Shown: one piece after another, positions 26,408 to 35,453 of the stretch
Layout: every line of letters starts with the position of its first letter
Numbering within the stretch: the first letter of the stretch is position 1
Assembly: GCF_006974125.1 (NCBI RefSeq)
Contig: NZ_CP037858.1
Location: forward strand, 1,302,001 to 1,366,000
Length of the DNA stretch: 64,000 nucleotides
Direction: 5' to 3'
From: Stenotrophomonas maltophilia
GTDB lineage: Bacteria > Pseudomonadota > Gammaproteobacteria > Xanthomonadales > Xanthomonadaceae
Notes under the pieces: generated by a model
What the model was told of the DNA's origin: nothing
The model's database searches: none
The model's input: only the letters and a program-made list of their open reading frames with translations
Program-made: the position numbers and the translations under genes

Positions 26408-27639
26408 GCATCCACCACCTGTTTGCGGCGCGCAGCCGCATCAATCACCACTTCGGCGCGCTGCAGCGCGGCGCCGAGATCGGCCAGCAGGTCACGCTCG
26501 GCCTCGATGCCGACCGACAGGCGCAGCAGGCCTTCGCTGATGCCGGCGGCGGCACGCGCTTCGGCGGTCATCGCCGCATGGGTCATGGTGGCCGGATGCG
26601 CGATCAGGCTTTCGACGCCGCCCAGCGATTCGGCCAGGGTGAAACAGTGCAGGCCATCGACAAAGGCACGCACTGCGGCATGCGGATCATCACCTTCGCA
26701 GTCGGCCAGTTCGAACGAAAGCATCGCGCCGAAACCACTCTGCTGGCGGGCGGCGATGGCGTGGCCCGGGTGATCGGCCAGACCCGGATAATAGACGCGG
26801 CCGACCGCCGGATGCTGGTCCAGCAATGCAACGATCGAAGTGGTGTTCTCCTGGTGCACGCGCAGGCGCGCATCCAGCGTGCGCAGGCCGCGCAGGGTCA
26901 GGAAGGCATCGAACGGGGAACCGGTCAGGCCCAGCGCGTTGCCCCACCATACCAGCTGCTCGTGCAATGCCGGATCGCGCGCGACCACCGCACCACCCAC
27001 CACATCGCTGTGGCCGTTGATGTACTTGGTGGTGGAATGCAGCACCAGGTCCGCACCGAACGACAACGGCTGCTGCAGCGCCGGCGACAGGAACGTGTTG
27101 TCGACCACCACGAGGGCACCGGCCTTGTGCGCGGCATCGATGACAAAGCGCAGGTCGGTGATGCGCAGGAGTGGATTGGACGGGGTTTCCACCAGCAGCA
27201 GCTTCGGCTGGGTGGCCAGCGCCTGGGCCAGCGCGCGCGGATCGGTCAGGTCGGCGGTGACCAGCTCGAAGTGGCCCTTCTTTGCCAACGCATTGAACAG
27301 GCGCCAGCTGCCGCCATAGGCATCGTGTGGCACCACCAGGGTGTCACCCGGCTGCAGCAGTGCGTTCAGCACCAGGTTGATCGCGCCCATGCCGGTGGCG
27401 GTGATCACGCCGCCGGCGCCGCCTTCCAGCTCGGCCAGCGCTTCACCCAGCAGGTCGCGGGTCGGGTTGCCACTGCGCGTGTAGTCGTACTGGCGCTTGT
27501 TGCCGAAGCCTTCAAAGCTGAAGTTCGACGACAGCACGATCGGCGGCGTGACCGCGCCATGCGCGGTGTCCCGATCGATGCCGGCACGGACGGCGGCAGT
27601 GGTGCGGCTACAGGACGGCTCGTTGGCGTGCAGGCTCAT
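26404..27639 (-). CDS. metB: cystathionine gamma-synthase / Cys-Met PLP enzyme
   Basis: 411-residue Cys/Met-metabolism PLP enzyme acting after MetX. Features: YDYTRSGNPTRDLLGEALAE (about 50-69), TGMGAINLVLNALLQPGDT, VVDNTFLSPALQQPLSFGAD (about 173-192), PLP lysine in HSTTKYINGHSDVVGG (about 195-210), and RLSVGIE near the C-terminus. gamma-Synthase is favoured over O-succinylhomoserine sulfhydrylase by context; sequence alone cannot separate them. Overlaps metX and hom by 4 bp each. Confidence 0.88.
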   Translation of the reverse strand: MSLHANEPSCSRTTAAVRAGIDRDTAHGAVTPPIVLSSNFSFEGFGNKRQYDYTRSGNPTRDLLGEALAELEGGAGGVITATGMGAINLVLNALLQPGDTLVVPHDAYGGSWRLFNALAKKGHFELVTADLTDPRALAQALATQPKLLLVETPSNPLLRITDLRFVIDAAHKAGALVVVDNTFLSPALQQPLSFGADLVLHSTTKYINGHSDVVGGAVVARDPALHEQLVWWGNALGLTGSPFDAFLTLRGLRTLDARLRVHQENTTSIVALLDQHPAVGRVYYPGLADHPGHAIAARQQSGFGAMLSFELADCEGDDPHAAVRAFVDGLHCFTLAESLGGVESLIAHPATMTHAAMTAEARAAAGISEGLLRLSVGIEAERDLLADLGAALQRAEVVIDAAARRKQVVDA

Positions 27640-28667
27640 GCGGACTCTCCAGAGGTGCGGAAGGCGGTGGCGAGGATCGCGTCGATGCGATCGGTTTCTT
27701 TGAGGAAGGCGTCGTGGCCGTAGGGCGAGCGCAGCACGCGCAGGCTGCCGCGGGGGCCCAGCCCTTCGACCAGGCCGACCAGGTCGGCCAGCGGCACCAG
27801 GCGGTCACCTTCCACGGCCACCACCACGGTCGGCGGCAGGATGGCGGCGGGGTCGACGCGGTGCAGGTCGATCGATTCGGACAGGCGCAGATAGGCGGTC
27901 ACCGGTGTGCGCGCGACGTACTGCGCGCCGGCGGCGTCGAGATAGTCTTCGGCGGCGACGCGCACGCGGCCGTTGATCACTTCCGGTGCGGCGTCGAAGC
28001 GCTCGCCGAATTCTTCCGGGGTGCGGTAGCTGAGCATGGCGAACTGCCGTGCCAGCGCCAGGCCGTGGTCTTCGCCGCACTGCAGTTGGCCAAGGGCGAC
28101 GGCGCGGCGCTGCAGTGCGCGCCAGGCCGCTGCATACGGGTGCGGGCGATGCGCACCGCTGGCCAGCACAAGCTGGCGCACGCGGGCGCGATGACGGATC
28201 GCGAACTGTTGGCCGACCAGCGCGCCATACGAATAGCCAACGAAGGCCTTCAGCGTGCGGATACCCAGATGATCCAGCAGCAATGCCAACGCATCGGCCT
28301 GGTCGGCGGTATCGATCGGCACGTCCAGCGCACCATCGGCCCCGATGAAGTCGAACGCCAGCACGCGCAGCTGCTGCGGATCCAGGGTGCGACCACTGCC
28401 GACCAGGTCTTCGGCCCAGCCCTTCTCGCTGAACTGTGTGTTGGAGGCCACATGGCGATGCGCGGAAATGCCGCCGGCCAGTACCACAACCGGCGCGTTG
28501 GCCGGACCGACCCACTCATAGCGCAGGCGCACCGGGCTGGGGCCGGCATGACGCATCGACAGCACCGCGGCGAACTCACCGCGCTCGGCATGCACGTGGT
28601 CTTCGACCGGCACGCTGACGGGGACAAAGGGTTCGGGGCGAACGGCGGTACTGGCGGCGAAGCTCAT
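27636..28667 (-). CDS. metX: homoserine O-succinyltransferase, MetX type
   Basis: 343-residue alpha/beta-hydrolase-fold acyltransferase activating homoserine. Motifs: VVVLAGGISAHRHV (about 68-81), AFVGYSYGALVGQQFAIRHR with the nucleophile Ser in GYSYGA (about 140-159), Asp in VEGDRLVPLADLV and His in PYGHDAFLKE. Shorter than classic MetX acetyltransferases and like the xanthomonad succinyl-CoA-using MetX, so succinyl transfer is the likelier reaction. Starts MSFAASTAVRPEPFVPVSVP at 28667; the frame upstream belongs to the riboswitch leader. Confidence 0.87.
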   Translation of the reverse strand: MSFAASTAVRPEPFVPVSVPVEDHVHAERGEFAAVLSMRHAGPSPVRLRYEWVGPANAPVVVLAGGISAHRHVASNTQFSEKGWAEDLVGSGRTLDPQQLRVLAFDFIGADGALDVPIDTADQADALALLLDHLGIRTLKAFVGYSYGALVGQQFAIRHRARVRQLVLASGAHRPHPYAAAWRALQRRAVALGQLQCGEDHGLALARQFAMLSYRTPEEFGERFDAAPEVINGRVRVAAEDYLDAAGAQYVARTPVTAYLRLSESIDLHRVDPAAILPPTVVVAVEGDRLVPLADLVGLVEGLGPRGSLRVLRSPYGHDAFLKETDRIDAILATAFRTSGESA

Positions 28668-28746
28668 GGCGGGATCCGGTTGGGGAATCGGCCATCGAGC
28701 CTTCGCGGGGCTCGCGTTCGAGATGCACGTGCAGTGCATGGTTCGA

Positions 28747-28861
28747 ACCATCTTTCGGTGGACGCCACGGTCCCCGCAGGATTTGGCACCTACGCGGACG
28801 CTTTCGCATCCGCGGGCTGCCCCGGCTTCAAAGGGCCTGTCCCTCTGCCGGTCTCGATGGT
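28747..28861 (-). ncRNA. SAM-I riboswitch upstream of metX
   Basis: On the minus strand: P1 5' ACCATC, K-turn AGAGGGA within P2, GGCCC-TTTGAAGCCGG, GGCAGCC opening P3 capped by GATGC-GAAA-GCGTC, then TAGGTGCCAAATCC, and AAAGATGGT closing P1 (ACCATC/GATGGT, 6 bp). This is the SAM-I class order. Immediately after, ATGGTTCGAACCAT forms a competing hairpin with the 3' side of P1, a natural expression platform. Controls metX-metB-hom in response to SAM. Confidence 0.87.
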
Positions 28862-29011
28862 GACGCCACGATGCCAGCCCTTCCGGGCACTGTCAATCCC
28901 TTCATGCGGATAAAGCGATGAATATTTTCAGGTCAGGTATGCGAGAGGCGTCGCGGTCGCTCCGTTCAGGATCGGGTACAGTCCCGGCGGTCCATTTTTC
29001 TGAATCCGCTG

Positions 29012-29908
29012 ATGCCACGCCTGCCCTTGACCTGCCTGCTCCTGCCGCTGCTGGCCAGTACTTCCGCCGGCGCCAGCGACTGGCGCCAGGGCTGGGGAAT
29101 GCTGCCGAAGGCGTCCACCACCTCCAGCGCCGACGCGGGGGCCGGGGCCGCGAAGGAGGCCCTTCCGATGGCCCAGCTGCGCCTGCAGCCGATCGGCGAA
29201 CAGTGGCAGGCCCGGATCGACAACACCCTGGCCGGGCCGCTGCAGATCGAACTGCGCGCGGCCCCCGGGCACCCGGTCGACGGCTTGCCGGTGCAGTCAC
29301 TGATACAGGGCGACAGCAGCCTGGTGGTCGGTCACCTCCCCGCGCCGGTCAACGGCCGGATGCTGGACCTGCGCCTGCAGTCGGTACCGGGCAACCCCGC
29401 CGCACAGGCCGAGGATGTGGCCTACCGCCTGCCCTTCGATGATGCGCGCCCGCGCGTGGATCAAGCGCCGCAGGGCCGGTTCAGCCACGACGACGAGGAG
29501 AACCGCGATGCGGTCGACTTCGCGCTGCCTGAAGGTACGTTGGTGCTGGCCGCACGCGAGGGCACGGTGATGCAGATCCAGGATGGCTTCCGTGGCAACG
29601 GCCAGGACCGCGAACGCGATGGTGCCCGCGCCAATTTCATCCGCGTGCTGCACAGTGACGGCAGCATGGCCCTGTACGGCCACCTGCAGGCGGGCGGCAT
29701 GCGCGTGCGCCGTGGCCAGGCGGTGGGAGCCGGGCAACCCCTCGGCCTGTCCGGCAACAGTGGCTACAGCAGCGCCCCACATCTGCACTTCGTGGTACAG
29801 GTCAACCGCGGCATGGGCCTGCGCTCGGTACCGGTGCGCATCTTCACCGGCCAGGGCCAGCTGCAGTTCGCCCGCCAGGGCGAGGCCGACGGTGGCACCG
29901 GGCGCTGA
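29012..29908 (+). CDS. M23-family metallopeptidase (LytM-like), exported
   Basis: 298 residues; signal peptide (LTCLLLPLLASTSAGAS), an N-terminal beta-rich region (about 45-145), and a C-terminal M23 domain (about 160-275): AVDFALPEGTLVLAAREGTV, SMALYGHLQAGGMRVRRGQA, GLSGNSGYSSAPHLHFVVQV. The HLH and YGHL elements are intact. The first zinc-ligand motif, normally HxxxD, reads N-R-D-A-V-D with Arg at the His position; a nearby His (FSHDDEENRD) may substitute. A cell-wall peptidase or an inactive activator is possible. Ribosome site weak. Confidence 0.8.
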   Translation: MPRLPLTCLLLPLLASTSAGASDWRQGWGMLPKASTTSSADAGAGAAKEALPMAQLRLQPIGEQWQARIDNTLAGPLQIELRAAPGHPVDGLPVQSLIQGDSSLVVGHLPAPVNGRMLDLRLQSVPGNPAAQAEDVAYRLPFDDARPRVDQAPQGRFSHDDEENRDAVDFALPEGTLVLAAREGTVMQIQDGFRGNGQDRERDGARANFIRVLHSDGSMALYGHLQAGGMRVRRGQAVGAGQPLGLSGNSGYSSAPHLHFVVQVNRGMGLRSVPVRIFTGQGQLQFARQGEADGGTGR

Positions 29909-29922
29909 CCGGCCCCGGCCGG

Positions 29923-29928
29923 TATAAT
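29923..29928 (+). promoter_or_regulatory. -10 box ahead of prfC
   Basis: TATAAT in GGTATAATCGGGCGC, 47 nt before the prfC ATG. No good -35 at 16-18 bp, as is common in this genus. Confidence 0.55.
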
Positions 29929-29974
29929 CGGGCGCTTATCTCTTTGAAAAGCGCCCCGGGCGGGCGCCACTGCC

Positions 29975-31579
29975 ATGTCCGAAGTCGCCAACGAAGCGTC
30001 GCGTCGCCGCACCTTCGCCATCATCTCCCACCCTGACGCCGGCAAGACCACGCTGACCGAAAAGCTGCTGCTGTTCGGCGGCGCGATCCAGATGGCCGGT
30101 TCGGTGAAGGGCCGCAAGGCTGCCCGCCACGCCACCTCCGACTGGATGGCGCTGGAAAAGGAGCGCGGCATCTCCGTCACCTCCTCGGTGATGCAGTTCC
30201 CGTACGAAGGCAAGATCGTCAACCTGCTCGACACCCCCGGCCACGCCGACTTCGGTGAGGACACCTACCGCGTGCTGACCGCGGTGGACTCGGCGCTGAT
30301 GGTGATCGACGTGGCCAAGGGCGTGGAAGAGCGCACCATCAAGCTGATGGAAGTGTGCCGCCTGCGCGACACCCCGATCATGACCTTCATCAACAAGCTC
30401 GACCGCGAGGGCAAGGACCCGATCGAGCTGCTGGATGAAGTGGAAACCGTGCTCGGCATCCAGTGCGCGCCGGTGACCTGGCCGATCGGCATGGGCCAGC
30501 GCCTGAAGGGCGTGGTCCACCTGCTGACCGGGGAAGTACACCTGTACGAGCCGGGCCGCAACTTCACCCGCCAGGACTCGACCATCTTCCCGTCCATCGA
30601 TGCCCCCGGCCTGGCCGAGAAGATCGGTGCACAGATGCTGGCCGACCTGCGTGACGAACTGGAACTGGTGCAGGGCGCCAGCCACCCGTTCGACCTGGAG
30701 GCCTACCGCGCCGGCAAGCAGACCCCGGTGTTCTTCGGCTCGGGCGTGAACAACTTCGGCGTGCAGCCGCTGCTGGACTTCTTCGTCGAGCATGCACCGT
30801 CGCCGCAGGCACGCTCCACCACCGGCCGAGAGATCGCCCCGGAAGAGAACAAGCTGACCGGCTTCGTGTTCAAGATCCAGGCCAACATGGACCCGCAGCA
30901 CCGTGACCGCGTGGCGTTCATGCGCGTCTGCTCGGGCCGTTTCAGCGCCGGCATGAAGACCTTCCACGTGCGCACCGGCAAGGAAATGAAGCTGGCCAAC
31001 GCCCTGACCTTCATGGCCAGCGATCGTGAAATCGCCGCCGAAGCCTGGCCGGGCGATGTGATCGGCATCCACAACCACGGCACCATTTCCATCGGCGATA
31101 CCTTCACCGAGGGTGAAGCGGTCACCTTCACCGGCATTCCGAACTTCGCCCCGGAACTGTTCCGTCGCGCGCGCCTGCGCGATCCGCTCAAGCTCAAGCA
31201 GCTGCAGAAGGGCCTGGCCCAGCTGTCCGAAGAGGGCGCAACCCAGTTCTTCCGCCCGCTGACCAGCAACGACCTGATCCTCGGTGCCGTCGGCGTGCTG
31301 CAGTTCGACGTGGCGGCCTATCGCCTGAAGGACGAGTACGGTGTGGAAGCCACCTTCGAGCCGGTCAGCGTGACCACCGCGCGTTGGGTCCACTGCAGCA
31401 ACGAGAAGAAGCTGGAAGAGTTCCGCGAGAAGAATGCGCTGAACCTGGCACTGGATGCAGCCGGCCACCTGGTCTACCTGGCCCCGACCCGGGTCAACCT
31501 GCAGCTGGCGCAGGAACGCTCACCGGACGTGCGCTTCTCGGCCACCCGCGAAGCGGCGCATACCGTTTCGGCAGGCTGA
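29975..31579 (+). CDS. prfC: peptide chain release factor 3
   Basis: Translational GTPase that recycles RF1/RF2 from the ribosome. 534 residues: P-loop [15 protein letters not shown] (about 18-32), [11 protein letters not shown] switch I region (about 66-76), [14 protein letters not shown] (about 88-101) and NKLD (about 141-144), followed by domain II ([20 protein letters not shown]) and RF3-specific C-terminal domain ([19 protein letters not shown]). Full length. Confidence 0.96.
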   Translation: MSEVANEASRRRTFAIISHPDAGKTTLTEKLLLFGGAIQMAGSVKGRKAARHATSDWMALEKERGISVTSSVMQFPYEGKIVNLLDTPGHADFGEDTYRVLTAVDSALMVIDVAKGVEERTIKLMEVCRLRDTPIMTFINKLDREGKDPIELLDEVETVLGIQCAPVTWPIGMGQRLKGVVHLLTGEVHLYEPGRNFTRQDSTIFPSIDAPGLAEKIGAQMLADLRDELELVQGASHPFDLEAYRAGKQTPVFFGSGVNNFGVQPLLDFFVEHAPSPQARSTTGREIAPEENKLTGFVFKIQANMDPQHRDRVAFMRVCSGRFSAGMKTFHVRTGKEMKLANALTFMASDREIAAEAWPGDVIGIHNHGTISIGDTFTEGEAVTFTGIPNFAPELFRRARLRDPLKLKQLQKGLAQLSEEGATQFFRPLTSNDLILGAVGVLQFDVAAYRLKDEYGVEATFEPVSVTTARWVHCSNEKKLEEFREKNALNLALDAAGHLVYLAPTRVNLQLAQERSPDVRFSATREAAHTVSAG

Positions 31580-31585
31580 TGACAC

Positions 31586-31625
31586 GGGGTCGGATCCCTT
31601 TCCGGCAGGAAAGGGCTCTGACCCC
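31586..31625. terminator. long hairpin after prfC
   Basis: GGGGTC and GACCCC close a stem whose inner part is CCCTTTCC-GGCA-GGAAAGGG, with a small asymmetric internal loop. It starts 6 bp after the prfC stop. No U-run; position suggests termination or 3'-end protection. The sequence resembles a dispersed repeat rather than a one-off terminator. Confidence 0.55.
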
Positions 31626-31756
31626 GGCAGTCGCAGGCGGTTCATCCCCGCAACAGAGGAATTCACCGACCATACGGTGACGGGCGTGCACACACCGCCC
31701 ATCGCGGCGATGATAGGGGGGTGCGGGTCCCCCTCCCCGCGAACGATGCCTACGCC

Positions 31757-32395
31757 ATGTCCACGACTTCCGTTGCTTCGATCCGCGAAGAAATCGCCAG
31801 CGCCCTGACCCACGGCCTCGGTGCTGTGCTCGCCCTGGGCGCCGGTGCAGTACTGATCACCCTGGCCGCCATCTACAGCGATGGCTGGCAGCTGGCGGGC
31901 GCGATCGTGTTCGGCATTGCGCTTCTGCTGCTGTACACCGCTTCCACCCTGTACCACGCCATCCAGCACCCGGTCGCCAAGGGCCGGCTGAAGGTGTTCG
32001 ACCACTGCGCGATCTACGTACTGATCGCCGGCACCTATACCCCGTTCACCCTGATCGGCCTGCGCGGCCCGTGGGGTTGGGGCCTGTTCGCCGCAATCTG
32101 GACCCTGGCCCTGGCCGGGGTGGTGTTCAAGCTGTTCTACACCGGCCGCTTCAAGGCGCTTTCCACCGGCATCTACATCGCCATGGGCTGGCTGGTGATC
32201 GTGGCGATCAAGCCGATGCTGGCCTCGATCGACGGCTGGACCCTGGGCTGGCTGCTGGCCGGCGGCCTGTCGTACACGCTGGGCACCTACTTCTATCACC
32301 GCGAATCGATCCCCTATTCGCACGCGATCTGGCACCTGTTCGTGATCGGCGGCAGCGTCTGCCACTTCGTCGCGGTGACCATGCAGGTGCTGTAA
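31757..32395 (+). CDS. hemolysin III / PAQR-family membrane protein (TrhA-like)
   Basis: 212 residues, about seven TM helices. PAQR/HlyIII motifs: EEIASALTHGLGAVLAL at the N-terminus, LYTASTLYHA (about 67-76), FDHCAIYVLIAGTYTPFTL (about 88-106) and SHAIWHLFVIGGSVCHFVAV at the C-terminus with the metal-binding His residues. Bacterial members influence membrane fluidity; haemolysis is not implied. Start ATG 31757. Confidence 0.9.
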   Translation: MSTTSVASIREEIASALTHGLGAVLALGAGAVLITLAAIYSDGWQLAGAIVFGIALLLLYTASTLYHAIQHPVAKGRLKVFDHCAIYVLIAGTYTPFTLIGLRGPWGWGLFAAIWTLALAGVVFKLFYTGRFKALSTGIYIAMGWLVIVAIKPMLASIDGWTLGWLLAGGLSYTLGTYFYHRESIPYSHAIWHLFVIGGSVCHFVAVTMQVL

Positions 32396-32481
32396 CACGG
32401 ACCAGCGCACCGCATGTGCACATGATGCACATGGACGCTTCGCGCCCCGTCCACGATGAGGGGGCAACCATGGCGGCGTGA

Positions 32482-34449
32482 ATGCTGCCACGTCCCCTGC
32501 CGCGCCTCGTACTTCGCGCTGGCTGCGCCCCCCCGGGCCCGCGCGGCCGGCGCTGGCTGGCCGTACTGATTTTCCTGCTGGCCGCGCTGCTGGTGCTGAT
32601 CGCGCTGTGGGACTGGAACTGGTTCAAGGGGCCGGTCGAGCGCGCGGTGCAGGCACGCACCGGCCGTGCGCTGCACATCGGCCACCTGGATGTCGACCTC
32701 GGCCGCACCAGCACGATCCGTGCAGATGCGATCACCTTCGCCAACGCCGGTTGGGCCAAGCAGCCGAACATGGCCACGGCCGACCGCGTCGAGATCGACG
32801 TGCGGGTGTGGCCCCTGCTGCGTGGCAGCGTGCAGCTGCCGGAAGTGCGCCTGACCCGACCGGACGTGCTGCTGGAAACCGCGCCGCGCAAGGGCGAACC
32901 GGGCAACTGGGACTTCCTCGGTGACAGCGCTGGCGGCACAGGCCCACAGCTCAAACGCCTGCGCATCGACGACGGTCGGCTGCAGTTCCTCGATGCACTG
33001 GGCCGCACCGACATCCGTGTGGGCGTGCGCAGCGGCCAGCCGAAACAGGCCGATGCCTCGCCGCCGCTGCTGGTGCAGGGCAAGGGCCATTGGCAGGGCA
33101 ACCCGTTCACGCTGCAGGGCGGAACCGAATCACCGCTGGAGCTGACCGACAGCGACCACCCGTTCCGCATCCACCTCGACGGTCGTGCCGGCGCTACCCA
33201 CGCGGTGGCCAGTGGCACGCTGACCAATCCATTCCAGCTGCGGGTGTTCGACCTGCAGTTCGCGCTCAGCGGACAGGACCTGTCGGACCTGTACCCGCTG
33301 CTTGGCATTGCCATTCCGCCGTCGCCGCCCTATGCGTTGAACGGCCGGCTCAAGCGCGACCACAACATCTGGCACTACGACGCCTTCACCGGCAAGGTCG
33401 GCGACAGCGACCTCGGTGGCGACCTGCAGTTCGAGGTGGGACGCGACCGTCCAAGGCTGACCGCAACGCTGGAGTCCAAGCGCCTGGACTTCGATGACCT
33501 GGCCGGCTTCATCGGAGCGCCGCCGAAGACCGGCGGCGGCGAAACCGCGAATGCGGAACAGAAGGCGCAGGCCACCCGTGTCGCCGCCAGCAGCCGGGTA
33601 TTGCCCGACACGCCCTACAACCTGGGCAAGCTGCGCGCGATGGACGCCGACGTGCGCTGGAAGGCGCACCGCATCAACGCACCCTCGTTGCCGCTGGACG
33701 ACATGGACGCGCACCTGCTGCTGGATGACGGCGTGCTGCGGCTGGACCCGCTGAACTTCGGCGTGGCCGGCGGCGATATCCGCAGCACGATCCACATGGA
33801 TGCACGCCAAGCGCAGATCCGCACCGCGTTGAAGGCCAGCGTGCGCGGCGTGCAGCTGGGCCAACTGTTCCCGGACGCGAAGTTGGCCGAGCAGGCCAAG
33901 GGCGGCATCGGCGGCGAAGTGGACCTGAGCGGCCGCGGCAACTCGATCGCCGCCATGCTCGGCAGCAGCAGCGGCAAGGTCGGCCTGGCGATGGGCCGTG
34001 GCCATGTCGGCAACCTGGTGATGGAACTGGCCGGCCTGGACATCACCGAGTCGCTGAAATTCCTGGTGACCGGCGACAAGCAGATTCCCCTGCGCTGCGC
34101 CTTCGCCGACTTCGGCGTGCGCGACGGCCTGATGACCAGCCAGGCACTGGCGGTGGATACCACCGATACGATCCTCATCGGCGAAGGCACGGTCAGCCTG
34201 CGCGATGAGACCCTGGACCTGCTGTTGAAGCCACGCCCCAAGGACAAGAGCATCCTGGTGCTGCGCTCGCCACTGCACATCGCCGGCACCTTCAAAGCCC
34301 CGTCGTTCCGCCCGGACTTCAAGGCGCTGGGCATTCGAGGCGCAGTGGCATTGGCGCTGGGCAGCATTGCCCCGCCGGCGGCATTGCTGGCAACGATCGA
34401 GCTGGGGCCGGGCAAGGATGCCGACTGCGGTGGGCAGTATGCGAAGTAG
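32482..34449 (+). CDS. AsmA-family membrane-anchored protein
   Basis: 655 residues: Arg/Pro-rich N-terminus, one TM helix (LAVLIFLLAALLVLIALWDW, about 26-45), then a long beta-rich periplasmic body. GRALHIGHLDVDLGRTSTIR (about 63-82) is the typical N-terminal AsmA motif; RGNSIAAMLGSSSGKVGLAM and the PRPKDKSILVLRSPLHIAGT tail match the AsmA C-terminal domain. The family is implicated in phospholipid transport or outer-membrane assembly. Start is the first in-frame ATG (32482); nothing better upstream. Confidence 0.82.
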   Translation: MLPRPLPRLVLRAGCAPPGPRGRRWLAVLIFLLAALLVLIALWDWNWFKGPVERAVQARTGRALHIGHLDVDLGRTSTIRADAITFANAGWAKQPNMATADRVEIDVRVWPLLRGSVQLPEVRLTRPDVLLETAPRKGEPGNWDFLGDSAGGTGPQLKRLRIDDGRLQFLDALGRTDIRVGVRSGQPKQADASPPLLVQGKGHWQGNPFTLQGGTESPLELTDSDHPFRIHLDGRAGATHAVASGTLTNPFQLRVFDLQFALSGQDLSDLYPLLGIAIPPSPPYALNGRLKRDHNIWHYDAFTGKVGDSDLGGDLQFEVGRDRPRLTATLESKRLDFDDLAGFIGAPPKTGGGETANAEQKAQATRVAASSRVLPDTPYNLGKLRAMDADVRWKAHRINAPSLPLDDMDAHLLLDDGVLRLDPLNFGVAGGDIRSTIHMDARQAQIRTALKASVRGVQLGQLFPDAKLAEQAKGGIGGEVDLSGRGNSIAAMLGSSSGKVGLAMGRGHVGNLVMELAGLDITESLKFLVTGDKQIPLRCAFADFGVRDGLMTSQALAVDTTDTILIGEGTVSLRDETLDLLLKPRPKDKSILVLRSPLHIAGTFKAPSFRPDFKALGIRGAVALALGSIAPPAALLATIELGPGKDADCGGQYAK

Positions 34450-34490
34450 GTTTACAGCGTTGTTCGCGGCGCCTGCATTGATCGCGGCTA

Positions 34491-34675
34491 GAGGGGGACG
34501 GGTGACGCAGGCAGGACACGCCGCAAGTACGTCCCTGTAGGCTCGATGGCACCTTGCTCGTGTGCGCTGTCCTGCGCACACGGCAAGACCAGGGTTGGGC
34601 GTCCTGCCCAACCCGCCCTAGGCATGCCTCGGGCCCATGGCGCCAACGGTCCTGCCTGCGTCACCCGCCCCCCTC
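34491..34675 (-). repeat. type B long hairpin with an enlarged P2 arm (locus 2)
   Basis: 27-bp stem with one mismatch (34491-34517 with 34649-34675). On the minus strand P3 reads TAC-AGGGAC-GTA followed by CTTGCGGCGT. The P2 arm is split after GGCGCCATGG by about 80 nt (34553-34634) that fold into three further hairpins: 34553-34587, 34592-34614 (GGGTTGGGC/GCCCAACCC) and 34616-34635. Total 185 bp versus 102-106 bp in the other copies. Confidence 0.8.
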
Positions 34676-34744
34676 CCGATAGTTTTCTGCGCGCGCGGAA
34701 CGAGAGCGGAAATTCAAAGTCAAAAGAAAAAAGCAAATTCAAAA

Positions 34745-34773
34745 GCTGTTGCCAACCAAGGTTGGCAGCTACC
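34745..34773 (-). terminator. palindrome with T-rich minus-strand tail, centre of locus 2
   Basis: On the minus strand GGTAGCTGCCAACC-TT-GGTTGGCAACAGC is followed by TTTTGAATTTGCTTTTTTC. It has a GTAG-like foot and terminator-like geometry for transcripts from the CBS side. Confidence 0.5.
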
Positions 34774-34823
34774 AAAGGCAGTCAACCGCCGCTGCAACCC
34801 ACCGCACTCGCGGGACGAGTCCA

Positions 34824-34929
34824 GAGGCGGAGGGCATGGCCGTGCAGGACCGTTGGCGCCATGGATGGCGCCATCGAGCCCCCATGGATGGGTTTACGGC
34901 GCGTCCTGCACGGCCATGCCCTCCGCCTC
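34824..34929 (+). repeat. type A long hairpin (locus 2)
   Basis: Perfect 27-bp stem (34824-34850 with 34903-34929). Loop: P2 GGCGCC-ATGGAT-GGCGCC, ATCGAGC, P3 CCC-ATGGAT-GGG then TTTACGGCGC. The inner stem end is GGAC/GTCC instead of GGGG/CCCC seen at loci 1 and 3. Confidence 0.85.
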
Positions 34930-35021
34930 CCCCCGCATCAGGAAGGCGCTGCTTTGGCTTTGGCCTTTGGCTCTGGCTTCGAAAAGCGGGCCGGCGGGCC
35001 GCAGGCCCGCCAGCGACACCC

Positions 35022-35453
35022 TCACCCGGCCACGATGTACTGCTGCAGCTGATCCAGTTCGCGCCGCTGCGCATCGATCACCGACTTCACCAGGTCACCG
35101 ATCGAGATCACCCCCAGCACCTGGGCGCCCTCCACTACCGGCAGGTGGCGGATGCGGTAGTCGGTCACCAGCTGCAGGCAATGCTCCACCTGCTCGCCCG
35201 GCGACACCGTCACCACCTGCGCCGTCATGATCTCCGCCACCGCCGTATCGCGCGAAGAACGATCACGCAGCACGATCTTGCGCGCGTAATCACGCTCGGA
35301 AAGGATTCCGACCAGCCTCGGGCCGTCCATCACCAGCACCGCACCGATGCCCTTTTCCGCCATCAACCGGATCGCATCGATCACCGCCGCATCCGGCGCG
35401 ACCGCATGTACTTCAGGAGACTTGCCGTCCAACAGTTGCCGTACCGTGGTCAT
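35022..35453 (-). CDS. CBS-domain pair protein
   Basis: 143 residues consisting of two CBS motifs: AVIDAIRLMAEKGIGAVLVM with GPRLVGILSERDYARKIVLR (about 23-70) and VSPGEQVEHCLQLVTDYRIR with VVEGAQVLGVISIGDLVKSV (about 84-130). Such stand-alone pairs bind adenosine nucleotides or SAM and act as energy sensors; partner unknown. GGAGG precedes ATG 35453, which lies inside the 3' end of the glycosyltransferase gene (41-bp overlap). Confidence 0.88.
   Translation of the reverse strand: MTTVRQLLDGKSPEVHAVAPDAAVIDAIRLMAEKGIGAVLVMDGPRLVGILSERDYARKIVLRDRSSRDTAVAEIMTAQVVTVSPGEQVEHCLQLVTDYRIRHLPVVEGAQVLGVISIGDLVKSVIDAQRRELDQLQQYIVAG

Larger units (their letters stand above)
34491..34929. repeat. bipartite long-hairpin element, locus 2
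   Basis: Lies in the 572-bp junction between convergent AsmA (+) and CBS (-) genes. Left hairpin 34491-34675 is type B in minus orientation, right hairpin 34824-34929 is type A in plus orientation, i.e. the same arrangement as loci 1 and 3 but turned round. The 148 nt between is A/G-rich and contains the palindrome GTTGCCAACC-AA-GGTTGGCAGC (34748-34769 region) preceding a T-rich minus-strand tract. No coding signal. Confidence 0.8.

Noticed and set aside
28668..28751. N-terminal extension of MetX from an ATG at 28751
   Set aside because: The extension lies in the riboswitch expression platform and lacks similarity to the family; MSFAAS at 28667 fits.
34637..35230. Open frames through the locus-2 hairpins
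   Set aside because: They translate inverted-repeat DNA, with no initiation signal or conserved domain.
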